Source: Bugulina stolonifera (taxonomy: Eukaryota; Bryozoa; Gymnolaemata; Cheilostomatida; Bugulidae). Taken from it: a stretch of DNA of 64,000 bases. Numbering within the stretch: position 1 is the stretch's first letter; each line of letters begins with the position of its first letter. A program made the position numbers and the translations under genes. Where the stretch lies: positions 5,403,504 to 5,467,503 of the forward strand of contig OW285191.1 of the NCBI GenBank assembly GCA_935421135.1. Direction: 5' to 3'. Below are positions 10,362 to 22,202 of the stretch, in pieces. The notes under the pieces are model-generated. The model searched no databases. It saw only the letters and a program-made list of their open reading frames with translations, and was not told the DNA's origin.

Positions 10362-12759
10362 GTAATTATGTGCTTGGATAGAGTAAGAGTAAAATAGAAC
10401 CAGCGCATATCGCATGCTGGAATGAACTGAAAGTTTAAATCTAAAGCAATTTTACTGTACCATGCATTAAACAAATAGACAAAGATTTTGGCACAAAATG
10501 CTAAAAATACTATCTCCACTTGTGTCTTGCTGCCTTAATGATTAAGTTCACCCAGCCCAAGCGTAAGGCACAACCAGCAAAAATAGGGGGCCATCCAGCA
10601 CCACCCCACACACCTATCATAGCCACTGAGACAATCAATGACCAATGAACCCATTGGCGCTAAGATCAGTGCACCTAGTGAGATCATTATGATAATAAAT
10701 TCACCAACCATCAAAAGTTAAACAAAGACCAAATATTAAACAGGACATGGATTATAGTACATTATGTAGAGTATATATCAGCATCTATTTCCCTAACAAA
10801 CTGTTTACAATATGTTAATGACAGTTTCTGATCTACATGCACGTTATCAATTATTAGAATATTTCAGTAACTTCTTAAACAAGGAAGAGATATTGATAAT
10901 ATTATTACTTTCTTTTCATGTCACCAATATAAGAATGTTGTACATTCTTAACTGTTATGTGAATGTTGGGCCAAAGTTGAGAGAAGCTGCTAAGGTACAA
11001 TTCCCTTTTCTAAATAATGCTGTGTGCATGGTAGTACAATACTTGTGTTATAGTGGTTCAACATTGGCATTACAGGTCTATTGGAAAGTACAAGAAACTG
11101 GTAATGCTATGTCATGGTGTCATACCCACTATTACCCTAAACTGCACTTATCACCCAGGTGGTCAAATGCTGCTTTCTTATCTTACACAGAACAATTGCC
11201 AAACATTATCATGTGAGCGATGAACTGATAGAAATAACAGTCTTCAGTGTAAATAATTTTAAGATAAAATTGTATAAAATTGGGTAGACTCTTGATATAC
11301 AGGGTGTTGTCATTATCACATTGAACGCGTTGCTGGGATTGCTCGGAGGAAATGCTCCTAAGATAGTCTGTTAAGGTTAACTTGCCAATCTAAACAGTTC
11401 AAGTTGAAAATACTAAAAGCTGCTTTGTTGTCCTACTTTAGACTATATCCAGAATGTCAACTTTGGTGACTAAAGCTGTTGCTGTTAAGTCGGGAGTGGT
11501 AAGTAATGTAACTTTACAATAATTTGTTGATGCAGCAAAAGATGGGCATTCTAGTGTATCTGTGAGAGAATATGTAGCAGTATGCCTGTTGGGACCAAAT
11601 CAGTAATGGGCGTAGGTCAATTATTATTATACAAGTATATAGCACTACAAGTCAGAGATCACATTTATCAATGATATATTAATTACATGTATATACTGTT
11701 AGCTTGTTGTCAACTTGGTCATACCCTCAAGGTTTCGGCTATATCAGCCTGAATTCTCCCCAGTAAGCGTGATGCTATGGGCCAGCTTTGAAACATAAAC
11801 AGCTCTGTCTATTAGACTGTATACACCATATTATACAATCTGTATTGCACCCTAAATAATATACTTGAACCATGTACATGTATTATATACGTACATAGAT
11901 GTACATGTATGTAGGCAAACCGCCAAAATCCCACATCAGTGCATACATTTTTATATCAATTGGCACATCCTTTGCTCTGAACAATTGAATTTTGGTTGGA
12001 CAAATGAATTCTATAATCTGCTGCCCTTTATACAAACAGGTACATGTACATGTAGTTCTACTGAAAGAATGTGAATATAAATGAAGACTAGTAGGTAGTT
12101 GTCTAGTACTCTAGTGCTCACTGATAAGTAGCAATCTTCTTTTAAAAAGTGAATAAACTCAAAATATTTTTAGAAAGCCTCGTTTTATATTTGGATCAAC
12201 CCAGATGCCTGCCCAGATTGTGTCCTTTCTAGATGATGTCACATCAGGTGATAAGTAGCAGCATAACCTTATGTAAAGTAAAGCCTGAAGATATTAATTT
12301 TGCCGACTACACAATTATTTCACTCACAAATACCATAGTACTGCTTCTTTGCATTTGGAACTAAAACCCTTTAGGCGAACATCACAGTGGCATAGTAGAT
12401 ATTGTCTGACAAATTATAAAGATATTAATAAGTGCAAATCCAAAATCATACAACATCCTTGCATTAGTGTTTGTGAAAGCATTATTAAAAAGATTAATTT
12501 TTAAAGGACATATGGGTTGCCTCCAACAGAAATCATTAAATATATTTAAATTGTGAAGCGGGTGTGACTTTCACGTGTGAAGACATCATACCTGACTATT
12601 TGCACTGCACATATTATTATTACAACACATTTACATGTGCAATGACTAGACTGGACTGGAGTTACCTTCACTTGACTAACTGACTGACTGATACTACTAT
12701 GGTAACCAAGTTTTTCATAATAACCAAAACAAGACCTGATTGGCCAATACTTTTCTTAT

Positions 12760-13059
12760 ATTATTTTAGAACGGTTGCCAATATTGACGTTTTTATGTAC
12801 CACACTTGAGTGCGTTACAGTAATTAAATGTGCATTGTGTGTGTAATATGTAACTAACAGCATTCAGAGAAAAGTTTGTTTTTTGGCACTTTTAACTGTA
12901 TAATGCTTGGCACATGACCAACATAGAAAACCGAAGTATAACCAGATTCTTAGGTATATATTGTGAGCTTATATGAGTGACAAATACTATTGAAGCCACA
13001 ATCATATTCAGCACACCTAAACACTAATACAGAAGTCCTGCTTCAATTCTTTAATCAAA
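12760..13059 (+). promoter_or_regulatory. Conserved upstream block of the six-cysteine peptide gene at 13,060
   Basis: The core GCTTGGCACATGACCAACAT (12,905-12,924), the upstream TACCACACTTGAG and the GTGTGTGTAAT tract recur in the same order before the genes at 17,177 and 31,654 and, inverted, before those ending at 38,311 and 52,243. CACATG is an E-box-type core. Transcription probably starts within about 60 bases of the ATG. Confidence 0.6.
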
Positions 13060-13432
13060 ATGAAGTTTCTCTTTTTGATGTCCCTTCTCGTTGTTTCATC
13101 ATGCAGTACTTCAGGTAAGTACTCGTGTAATTTATGTAGGGCTTACAAACTAACCACAACAATGCATTGCTATTTCAACCTATAATGTTATATAGGCCTA
13201 CTACTATTATGCGGTTGCAGAAGATTCCGATGGAACCTTTGGGTGTCCAGATGAAGACGTCTGCTCTGAGACCTGTGACAATCTCCAAGAGTTTCTCACT
13301 GATGGTGTGCTCCTTTCTGCTGATGGGAGATGTGTTACTACTGAAGATTCTCCCGATGTAGCTATACAGTGTGAATGCTATGTAATGGGGGAGCAGTACT
13401 CCAACCGTGTGTGGTTCCCTCTTACTAGATGA
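13060..13432 (+). CDS. Secreted six-cysteine peptide, intact (family member A)
   Basis: Exon 1 (13,060-13,114) encodes the signal peptide MKFLFLMSLLVVSSCSTS and ends in phase 1 at G|GTAAGT. Exon 2 (13,221-13,432) follows a TTGCAG acceptor; together they encode 88 residues. The mature part has six cysteines spaced C-x5-C-x3-C-x18-C-x12-C-x-C, starting GCPDEDVCSETCD and including SADGRC and QCECY. An even cysteine number suggests three disulfides in a secreted, compact peptide. I do not recognise a named domain. Signal-exon, phase-1 intron and cysteine-exon is a common plan for rapidly evolving secreted peptides, but no activity can be assigned. Upstream sequence is shared with other members. 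Confidence 0.8.
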
Positions 13433-14270
13433 TATGAGCCAATAGACTGTTTATGTTGACTGTCTACATCAGAACTTTGTTGCAGTTTTATTTTTGGGTT
13501 TTAGGATGGTTCAAATACAGTTTATCTATATTTTATAAGATTCCATTAATCTGTTTATGGTACACAGTGTGCACCTACTTTGTTATTTGACGGGTATTTG
13601 CAATGTGTTACTAACATAATAATGAGCACTACCAGTACAAGTACTAATACTAAATACTAATACTAATAAGTCAGTGTAAATACAAATATGAACACTGTTA
13701 GATGTTCAATTGTGCCAAGTGTCATAATTACTTACACATTCATCCAGTGTGCAACACTGAAGGCGTTCACAGAATATACATCTGTTGATAGTCATATTGT
13801 ACATGTCCTACATAACCTGATGATCACTCTCCTATGCATATCCAGTGTGGATGATCTGCTGAATTTAGAAATATTAATTTAATTCATTTTGTGCAAGAAA
13901 ACGCCACCAGCACCGTGACAGAACACATGCGGCAAAAAATTAATTAAAGAGAATAAAAAACTATTTTATTTACTTGTTTTTCTTTCATGTATCCCGTTTC
14001 CGAAAACGCTTATTGTGCCATTATCTTTACTTTCATATCATTAACCCATATTACACTTGGAGAGGCAAGAGGCAATTGGACAAAGCCTGAATATAATTAT
14101 ACATGTACTTCATCAAAGGTATCACAACATTTATTATCCCGAGTTGATACAAATATGCTGCATGAGCACAGGATCTCGTTAAGATGTTGCTGTTCAGCAG
14201 AAGAAAGCTACTGATTTGTCCTGTGTTGACACATACTACGTTAACGCTGTCATTTCCCATATTCCTTTGT
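13433..14270. other. Intergenic, part of the repeated peptide-gene unit
   Basis: No gene seen. The part from about 14,050 (GAGGCAAGAGGCAATTGGAC onward) is also found, diverged, near 18,780, 49,060 and 55,190, so it belongs to the duplicated unit that carries the peptide genes. Confidence 0.5.
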
Positions 14271-14429
14271 TGTATATTTATATCATTTAGACAGACTTGT
14301 ATATTCTATATTGTATAGCTAGAAACCTTGCCTTTTGAAAGCTATTTACATGTAAGATTCAGTTTTGAGATAGTGCTTGAATGTGAAGGTTGCAAATATA
14401 GAAGTCTGTCTAAATGATATAAATATACA
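14271..14429. mobile_element. 159-bp MITE
   Basis: Inverted ends of 28 bases, TGTATATTTATATCATTTAG plus ACAGACTT (14,271-14,298) and its complement (14,402-14,429), with no coding capacity. It abuts the broken cysteine exon at 14,430. A TA target duplication is possible but cannot be separated from the AT-rich ends. Confidence 0.75.
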
Positions 14430-14557
14430 GCAGTAACCACACAGTCATCTCCCATTAGCAGAGAGGGTTGCACCATTACTTATTGCCTCTTGGACAATGC
14501 CGCAGATCTTGGAGCAGACATCTTCATCTGGACATCCACCAGAACTGCGAAAGTTAT
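14430..14557 (-). pseudogene. Broken cysteine exon of the secreted-peptide family
   Basis: After an acceptor (GATCGCAG|ATAAC at 14,558) the minus strand reads SGGCPDEDVCSKICGIVQEA and reaches SANGR, then meets TGA. Intact paralogues have AGATGTGTGG here, whereas this copy has AGATGACTGTGTGG, a two-base insertion that shifts the frame. The remaining third of the exon, with the last cysteines, is missing and a MITE occupies the junction. No matching signal exon is seen upstream. It is closest to the genes at 37,061 and 50,847. Confidence 0.75.
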
Positions 14558-16814
14558 CTGCGATCACATAATATGCAACATTACCAGGCTTAAATAACAA
14601 AGCGTTGTAACGGTTAGCTGTCACATTGGCAGTATTCACTGAAAAACTAAACATCAAAATAGCCACGTGGTCCTCACAATCATGATGTCAAAACAGATCG
14701 TAGGTAGAGCATAGTACAGTTTCATTGCTAGCTGTTCTTCCTATCAACAACATATTATTTACTGAGGGGTACATAATACGTATCCCACTGTCAACTTGGA
14801 TTCTATTTTTATAGAGGTACCTGTCAGGGTCAGAGATAGGAAGCTGCTCAAAATTGAAAGTTTCACGTTGACCAGCAATAATCAGAGATATCTTGCAATT
14901 AGAGTGAAACAATTTGAAGCGACAAGTATTTCATAGTCACTAAGTGTATATGTGTCAAATCTTGAGTATTTAAGTCCTTGGAATTTTTCGAATTTTGCAA
15001 AATGGCATAGACCCAATCAGAAGCTTTTTTCAACTTTTAAATTTGGTGTCAAAGAGAACGCTCGCACTATGTATATTGTTGCTCTAAAATGTATGTAGAG
15101 ACTGGAGACAGTTGAATAGCGTACAACAAAAGAGGGTGGAAATTTTAACCAGTTCAGCAAATTCGCAGATCTGTTGGTCATGACCGAAGCAATGACGAAT
15201 CAGTAGCTAATCGTTTAGATTGTCTTCCTATTTGGAATTTTTACTTGTATCTATTTACTAGAGAGCCTATAAGGAAAAGTTTTGAAAGCACTTGAGTTGA
15301 GATAACACAAACTATTGTGCATCATACCAATGTTTGTACAATTATATATTATACATTTTAATACTATGCTAGTTTGAAATGCCTGGTACCCTTGTTTCCA
15401 CTTTACAGTTTGGTACCAGGTGTTCAGCTCTCCTATCCTCCATAGAGTAACCCCTCAGTATAAATAATGGTAGAGCGTATGAGTGTATTGAAGATAATAG
15501 CGTCGGGCTTAAGATCTTAGAACACCAGATCTTTCATTGCACTCCTCTAGAGTATAAAGTCTACAAGACCTACTTCGGTCCTGAGCTCTTCAATGAGTCT
15601 CGGCATTAGCCTACATCTGATAAACACACCAATTAGAGCATATAAATACTGTTTACTTTTTATGTAATGAGCAGAAGGTTACTTGGTTGGCCTCTACCAC
15701 CTTCCAAGCCCTTCCCATACATGTGGCCTATCGGCCCTCGTATGTAAACACACTCAAAAACATTACAGTACAATGGCACCACTATCTGAGAAGCAGTGGG
15801 GCTTGACAGGTCGAATCCGTTGTTTCTCATCGTAATTGTTTAGCAAGTGAGGTGTGGCACCAGTCTATCGGTGCCACCAGCGAAAAGAACTGCATAGACA
15901 GATTGTATAATTGGAGTTGTTGGATCTAGGATTACCCGTTTACTGCATGTACAGTGTTCTGTGATGCCAGCACTGAAAGAACAACATTCACCTCTCTAGT
16001 TTACTAGAAACAGATCAATTAAATTTAGCTTTAGTAACAACTATAATGTACATGTATATATAATTGTGTTAGCTGGAAAGCGCTTGAAAATGTTCAACAG
16101 GTTGATCTCTCAGTGATGGTATCACAGAGCCCTGTATCAATTGGGTAATATTAGGTTTCCTAACGACTCCAATTATAGAATTATAGGATTATACATGTAA
16201 GATTAAATAGGACTTATCTACATGTATTAGTCATTATATTGAAGCTGACCATTAATTAGTGCAGCTGATAGACTGGTACTGCACCTCACCTGTAAAAGTC
16301 CGGCTAATGAGCAATGGGTACCACCTGCAAAACCTCATTGTTGCTCATATTATAGTGCTGCCACGGGAGTTGTTCCATTATAATCGGTTCATGATTCTCA
16401 TATTCGTGAAACACTATAAAAAAATAAATGAACATTTCATTATTACCAAACACATTTTTTGATAATTTTTTTCTGTTTTTGAGCCAATATTTCATGCGAT
16501 GTAATGATCATCAACCTTTTTGCAGCTGTGTATTACAATGTCGCATGCACTGCATTGTATTTTGCAAATAACAAAGTAACACTTAGACAGTGATTAGAAT
16601 AATTCATACACATGCATGTAATTATTATTAAATATTGGGAAGATAGTCAATAGCTCTCTCTTTCTCTGCATCTATAATAGCTTTACTCTCTCCAGTATTT
16701 TCTCTCTAGAATACATAATTACTGTTAACTTGAAAACCGAATTTAAATTGATTTTGAATGACAATTGCTATTCAAACTAGATTTGAAATCTATTTTTAGG
16801 TATAGTTAGAACTT
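14558..16814. other. Degenerate third copy of the duplicated unit
   Basis: Intron-like sequence at 14,680-15,000 and 15,190-15,320 is recognisably the same as 37,380-37,690 / 38,875-39,000 and 51,170-51,450 / 52,800-52,930. A later patch near 15,800-16,000 resembles 53,440-53,640. No gene is evident. Confidence 0.45.
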
Positions 16815-17176
16815 GATAGAAGGGTTGCCAATAGTGCTGCTCCATTATTAATGTTTCATGTACCACACTTGAGATCATGATTGTATTATCTGTCCGCCAA
16901 TTATACAGTAATTCCATAGTGTATTATAGTAATTAAACTTATTTTGTGTGTGTAATGTGTAATTAATAGCATCAAGAGAAAACCGTGTTTTTGAAATTTT
17001 CAACTGTATAGTACTTGGCGCATGAGCAATATAGAAAACCAAAGTACAATCAGATGCGTTGGTGCCTATCATTGTGAGCTTATACTAGTGACAAATACTA
17101 TTTAAGCCACGATCACATCCTACACACTTGAACAGTAATACATGTACAGTGAGTCTGGTTTATTTCTTCAATCAAA
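16815..17176 (+). promoter_or_regulatory. Conserved upstream block of the peptide pseudogene at 17,177
   Basis: Same arrangement as before 13,060, with ACTTGGCGCATGAGCAATAT at 17,013-17,032 and a TATTTAAGCC TATA-like element further downstream. The E-box core is changed to CGCATG. Confidence 0.55.
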
Positions 17177-18156
17177 ATGAAGTTTCTTGTTTGGATCTCC
17201 CTGCTCATTGTTTCCTCATGTAGTGCACTACGTAAGTACAAGTACATTGTGTAGTACGTTACGTAAGTACAAGTACATTGTGTAGTGCACTACGTAAGTA
17301 CAAGTACATTGTGTAGTGCACTACGTAAGTACAAGTACATTGTGTGTAGGGCCGAGTTGAGGCTTATACATATTTACCATTTTTGTTAGTTATAATTATT
17401 CAACAGATAATGCATTGTCATGAAGTTTAATGCTATATCTGATACTATACTAGTGTAGTACAGTCCTTTAGTCATTCTATAACCTAAGAAGCTTGTCTTC
17501 CTAGCCAACACTGTCTGTGAAAATGGTTAAATGTTGCCATTTTTCTAATGCGTGCAAATATTTTGGCAGAAGTTATTGAGCAGACACCTGATGTAATCAA
17601 ACAAGTTCTACTGGTTTAGTAACTTTTGGTCTTAACACTCATTCTTTCCAAATTTGAAAACTTAAAAGTACACCACAACAACAGTGGTGGTAAAAGACGT
17701 GAGAGTGACGCAAGAATGAAATGGTGTGAGAACAACTTCAACTAAAGTTACTAATGCTAAAAATCAAACTGTTTTTTACCCCAAACCCCAACACTAACCA
17801 TAAAGGGTTCTAGCTTCTTCCTAGTATAATCGTATTTTAACGTTAATTGGAGTTGCCTTCATGCTCTCATGTCATTATATCTCATGTTTTTTACCACTAC
17901 CCCTATAACAATGCCTTTTTATTTCAGCCTATGTTGCAATTATATTATGCGGTTACAGATAGTTCCCATAGGACCTTTGGTTGCCCAGATGAAGATGTTT
18001 GTTCTGAGACCTGTGACAGCAATCCTCTCTGCAATCCTCTCTGCTGATGGGAGATGTGTTTTTAGTGATGATTTCGAACATGTAAACACACGGTGTGAGT
18101 GCTATTTCAAAGTGGACTACTATTCAAGCCGTGTGTGGTATCCTCTTATCAGATAA
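17177..18156 (+). pseudogene. Secreted six-cysteine peptide gene with shifted frame (member B)
   Basis: Exon 1 (17,177-17,231) encodes MKFLVWISLLIVSSCSAL and ends in phase 1. Exon 2 (17,959-18,156) starts normally with FGCPDEDVCSETCD but then reads a 12-base direct duplication (AATCCTCTCTGC twice) and stops at TGA. The downstream half, ADGRC to RCECY and VWYPLIR, is preserved in another frame. Against member A the spacer between cysteines 3 and 4 is 14 bases shorter, so the gene cannot give a full peptide from one frame. The exon 1 donor is multiplied in a 31-bp minisatellite. It is probably a recent pseudogene, since both halves are still well conserved. Confidence 0.75.
17220..17343 (+). 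repeat. 31-bp minisatellite spanning the exon 1 donor, four units
   Basis: Four units starting GTAGTGCACTAC and containing CGTAAGTACAAGTACATTGT run from the last 12 bases of exon 1 into the intron. Every unit carries a GTAAGT donor. Unit 2 differs (GTACGTTAC). Confidence 0.92.
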
Positions 18157-19703
18157 TTTATCAGTCTATGGATTATTTATGTTAACTGCCTTCAGCAGAA
18201 CTACGTGTATTATTTTACTTTTGTATCAGATATTTTCTGGATATTGAAGTGCAGTTTACCTATCTACATGTACATGTACATGTATCTTAATATTAATTAG
18301 CTCTGTTGTAAACATTGAGCACTTTGTCTGAGACTCAGCAGTGCACAAACAAGTGCATTACTCCATGTACATGTATCTTATGAAAATCACAGCAAACTGT
18401 GACAACGGTGCACCAGTTCTGTTATTAATATTGTATTTGCTATATTAAAATGCATGTATTATTAATGAACACTACCAGTGAAAATAAAAATATGAACACT
18501 GTTGGAGGCTCAATTGTATTCAGTGCCATAATTACTTACACAGAACAAGTATTTCACTGTGACTGAATTTTGTATATAATCTGATGATCTATCTCATAAG
18601 TCTGTCTAGTTTGGATGGTCTGCTGAATTCGGAACTGTTAATTTAATTTTTTTGTGTAAAGAAATGTGCTATCACCGTGGCAGAACATGACCAGAAGTTG
18701 ATTCAAGTAATAATTATTTAATATATTATGTAGTTATGTATTACTCTTAAATCATTAACCCATATTACACTTGTAGAAGCAGGAGAACGTCTGAAAAATA
18801 ATACTTTGTCAAAAGTATCATAATATTGCCTGTCCCCGACAGCAGTTGTTCCTAGTTTAGAGGTATGGAAGGCACCTTTACCATGTAGTGCAGCACGCTT
18901 GGCCAACATGCATAGCACTGAATATCCTTTTACTATCTGGGTCTTACTGTGACCTCATAAAAGTATCTTATTTTTAGCATGATGTTCTAATATAAACCCA
19001 AATTTCTAGCTGTATATGTATCTACTCAGAAATTCTGCAGAGGTAATACAAAGACATAGTGTTAACTCTACATATATATAACTCTACTGAATAAAATTTC
19101 TTACTCTCGTATCTTTTCTTTCTTTATTTCTATGGCTTTTACTTGGTATGCCTGAGTACATTACTACTATTACAACTGCTGAATGATAGATGGTTTCAAT
19201 ATTATCAAATAAGTAATATTATGTCTGAGACATAATCAATGGCAATAACAGTTGGCAATTCAGTTATTCTTTACAACAAGTGAATAGAACTAAATAGTAG
19301 TTGTTTCTTGTTTAGAATATACAGTTTAGATACAAAGCAAATTATACTAGTTAGTGACTACCAAGGTCAAATGGTGCTGTTATATGCAAAAGAGTTATTT
19401 AATATTTTTGTCATTTTCATGTTTATTTTATCATTAGCATTTCCTATTAACGCATTTTAAGAACGTAGAACATGGTGACTGCTTCACACTGGTTTTGAAG
19501 CTTTGCAAGTATAGCCTTCACTTGTGCATTCATAGAGAACATCGTTTGCAACAATCTCCAGTCAGAACTTCAACTTTAATTGTTTAACTGGAGGGTTTCC
19601 AGCTATCCAGTGAGTGCAGTTTATTAAATGCAGAGATCAATTCTGCATATTTAGAAGACAGTATTTCAGCAATAGTCTCCAGGTGTGGATTGTCTGGTAG
19701 ATT
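18157..19703. other. Intergenic, no gene seen
   Basis: Downstream flank of member B. It holds (TACATG)n runs near 18,265-18,285 and a diverged piece of the duplicated unit near 18,780. Nothing else is supported. Confidence 0.45.
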
Positions 19704-21047
19704 TCACCATCCTTCATACCACCTAAACCATGCAAATTTACCTTTGCGAATAGTACTGTAGCATTGACACTGAAGTGACTCCTGTATCAGAGCACATCTG
19801 CTTGAACTAATCCGACCATAGAGAGTAGTTTGTTGGCTATAGAAATCACACATCTCCACACATATAAACAAACTTGGGCATCCACCATTCCCTTCAACAT
19901 CACGTCCTGTAAAACACGTATTAATACAAACCTTAAGTTTGTTATTACTACTATTTAGAGGTAAAAATACATGACATATGTAACATGTTGTCACTTTTTA
20001 CAGAAAGTATAAACTATGATGTATTGTAATGGTACGCCAAATCGTATCTTACATCTGACACTCATTCTTGTGTGCACATAGTTGTATATATCTGCTTGTA
20101 CTTTACTCTTATACTGTTGTATATGGTTACATGATTATTACTGTCTTTTTATGCCTTTTATACCCATGTACAGAGGCCCGACCTCTCAGAATCCGTTGAT
20201 ATTCATTTTGTACATGAATTGGACCATTATAAGCAACTTTTGTATAACCCAACCTATTTTGGGTCGGCCGTCGGGCTTCCGGCGGCCATCTTGTTGCGCA
20301 ACTTCCGGACGACCACACGTCGTCTATTCCCGACGTCACGTTGGCCGGAAGTCCCTATACTATATAAAAGGCATTGTTTTACTGTTCATTGTCTCAGTCT
20401 TCACTTGGCTTTCAATAAAGACACATCTATACTTGATACAGAAACTTTCACTTCCTTTTGTCAGGTCATTCGCTTAGCGAACCGCCTACTAGGCCGGATC
20501 ACTCTCTTTCATTGTATAGTCTGAAGGTCAGACTTGGGACCAGATGGGTCGTCTTTGGTAGTTATTGGGCTACTGAGACCGCTCGATCTTTCATGTAATG
20601 CGAAGTTCTATTACCACTCATAGGCACTTCATTTCTGGGTCGATAGTCGTCCAAGGACGACCGCACCAAATCACAGAAACCATTACAGTATATTTATAAT
20701 CCGATGAAAGCTAGTTGTATTGCAGGAAATTAATACAGCTTGCGTTTTGTATCTTTAACAAATTATTGTGTTAATATGGTGAGTTTCACCAGTTATCCAT
20801 ACATTTACCTTGTCTTACCTTGGCAAATTCAGGTTTTACATTTAAGTTGCTTTATTATAGCCTTAGCCTTTAAATGTTTCATTGTGGTTTGTTGTGATTA
20901 TCTGTATAATATCAATACTGTCACTGACAGTCAACCCACAAGTACACCGAACATGCTTCATGAAAAGTGTATTCAGGTAAATTTATACTTACCTAATATG
21001 AGCCAATGATAGACAGTGGTAGCAAAAACCAAAGTAAGAAACTTCAT
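19704..21047 (-). CDS. Secreted six-cysteine peptide, divergent member, solo LTR in intron
   Basis: Exon 1 (21,047-20,993) encodes MKFLTLVFATTVYHWLILG and ends in phase 1 at a GTAAGT donor; exon 2 (19,906-19,704) follows TTTTACAG. The 85-residue product keeps six cysteines, C-x5-C-x3-C-x17-C-x8-C-x-C, beginning GGCPSLFICVEMCD and ending QCQCY then a basic and aromatic tail (RWYEGW). Outside the cysteines it differs strongly from members A and C, so it is an old paralogue. The intron contains a complete solo LTR (20,025-20,687) in the opposite orientation, which does not touch the splice sites. Confidence 0.75.
20025..20687 (+). mobile_element. Solo LTR, 663 bp, with GTAT target duplication
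   Basis: Runs from TGTAATGGTACG to CCATTACA, is flanked by GTAT at 20,021-20,024 and 20,688-20,691, and has the same layout as the LTRs of the element at 42,861-47,872. It keeps the TATA box, AATAAA and the GCGGCCATCTTGTTGCGCAA motif. Small differences from the other LTRs mark it as the oldest of the set here. It arose by recombination between two LTRs, leaving no internal region. Confidence 0.92.
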
Positions 21048-21652
21048 TCTGCTAATATAGCCAGATCAACTCTTGTATGACTTCTGCAGAAAGTTTTTAT
21101 AGTCTTTTATACAGTTTAGACTGTGATATTAACTATGAGTTTTTAGTGAGTTATAAAATTAATGATATGCATGATGCCAAAAAAGAGTTATACTGTGTGT
21201 ATCTATAGACCTTTGGTGCACTATAAACAGGAAGAATATTACAGTCAAGGAATGCAGTACATGGAGCCCATCATGTATTGTTACATATTCCTGACAATAT
21301 TATTCAAAAGGTTTTAGTGAATTGTATTTACTTTTTCTGCCAAAATACAATTAATGTAATTACCAGACAATGTGAATCACTTGAATTTAAATAGCTAGCT
21401 TTGTGAATTAATAGCGGTGGCTTTTGCAAAATGATTGTCTATTATGCATTGTAGAGAATTGCTATTATCCATATGTCAGCTTTGTGATGGTTTTGGGTTT
21501 GGCTCTCTCAGTTCATCAATATGAAGACACATACTTAAGCATCTCTTGTTACTGTCCCATTTTCTATATTTATGGATACATGTAGGTACATGGCTGTATT
21601 TTATGCGTGTTTGGTCATTCTTATAATAACATGGTGATGTATTTTAAACAAT

Positions 21653-21812
21653 GATTTTTTTTGAGCAGTCAGAAACTTGTTTCCAACCCATGAAAATACC
21701 AATCCCTGACCAGGGTTTGAATCCGGGGCCTCTACGGCACCTACATGTAATTGCCTAGCACAGTGAACAAAACCTGCTACCACTACACCAGCTCAGCAAC
21801 CTTCAAAACGGA
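21653..21812 (-). repeat. tRNA-derived SINE copy
   Basis: The minus strand reads GGTTGCTGAGCTGGTGTAGT (box-A-like) and, further on, GGATTCAAACCC (box-B-like), followed by GAAACAAGTTTCTGACTGCT. The same unit is found at 59,859-60,121 and, worn, at 22,020-22,165. Confidence 0.6.
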
Positions 21813-22019
21813 AGCTTCACCAGTGAGCAGTAGACGTGCTCTGAGTGATAATATATATATATATCTGTGGCGCCAAACACAATTCTTTCATAGTCTAGTG
21901 AACTGCACACGAGGCAACCCTCTTTTTTATGGTCACCTTGCGCTTTATAGAATGTTAGGGGTTTGGCCATTGTTTTTTGTTATATAGCACTGTATTTTTA
22001 AGCAAGAAGTTTGTTTTTC

Positions 22020-22165
22020 TAAGAAGTCAGAGACTTGTTTCAAATCCATGAAAATACCAGTCCCTGATAGGGGGTTGAACCCTGGGCCTCCATGGTACCT
22101 AATCGCCTAATGTTCTGGTCTTTTCATAGATTTGAGACAAATTTCTGACTGCTCAAAAAAACAAA
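22020..22165 (-). repeat. Worn copy of the same tRNA-like repeat, with inverted ends
   Basis: Begins AAGTCAGAGACTTGTTTC and ends with an inverted version (GACAAATTTCTGACTGCT). The box-B-like part (GGGTTGAACCC on the minus side) remains but the box-A part is replaced. Confidence 0.5.
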
Positions 22166-22202
22166 GTCATCTACATGTAATAATGATACATGCTGTACAT
22201 AT

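Larger units (their letters stand above)
9785..12759. other. Intergenic stretch with repeats, no firm gene
   Basis: Contains a SINE-like piece (10,020-10,255) and a 40-bp tandem repeat (10,265-10,361). A 134-codon open frame at 10,812-11,216 has no recognised motif. At 11,454-11,498 an ATG-led frame runs into a good donor (GAGTG|GTAAGT), and at about 12,172 an acceptor (TTTTTAG|AAAGCC) precedes an exon-like piece; these could be bits of one small gene, but I cannot join them convincingly. Confidence 0.4.
21048..22202. other. Intergenic with two SINE-like pieces
   Basis: Promoter side of the 21,047 gene, then SINE-like repeats at 21,653-21,812 and 22,020-22,165. No gene is seen. Confidence 0.45.

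Noticed and set aside
10812..11216. 134-codon open frame
   Set aside because: No motif, no codon pattern or splice context that distinguishes it from chance in AT-rich DNA.
11454..12250. Possible two-exon small gene (ATG-led piece at 11,454 and exon-like piece near 12,173)
   Set aside because: Splice signals are plausible but the joined frame gives only a short peptide with no conserved feature.
13060..13432. Calling the six-cysteine peptides toxins or antimicrobial peptides
   Set aside because: Secretion and six cysteines are compatible with many roles; no family match or residue pattern fixes an activity.
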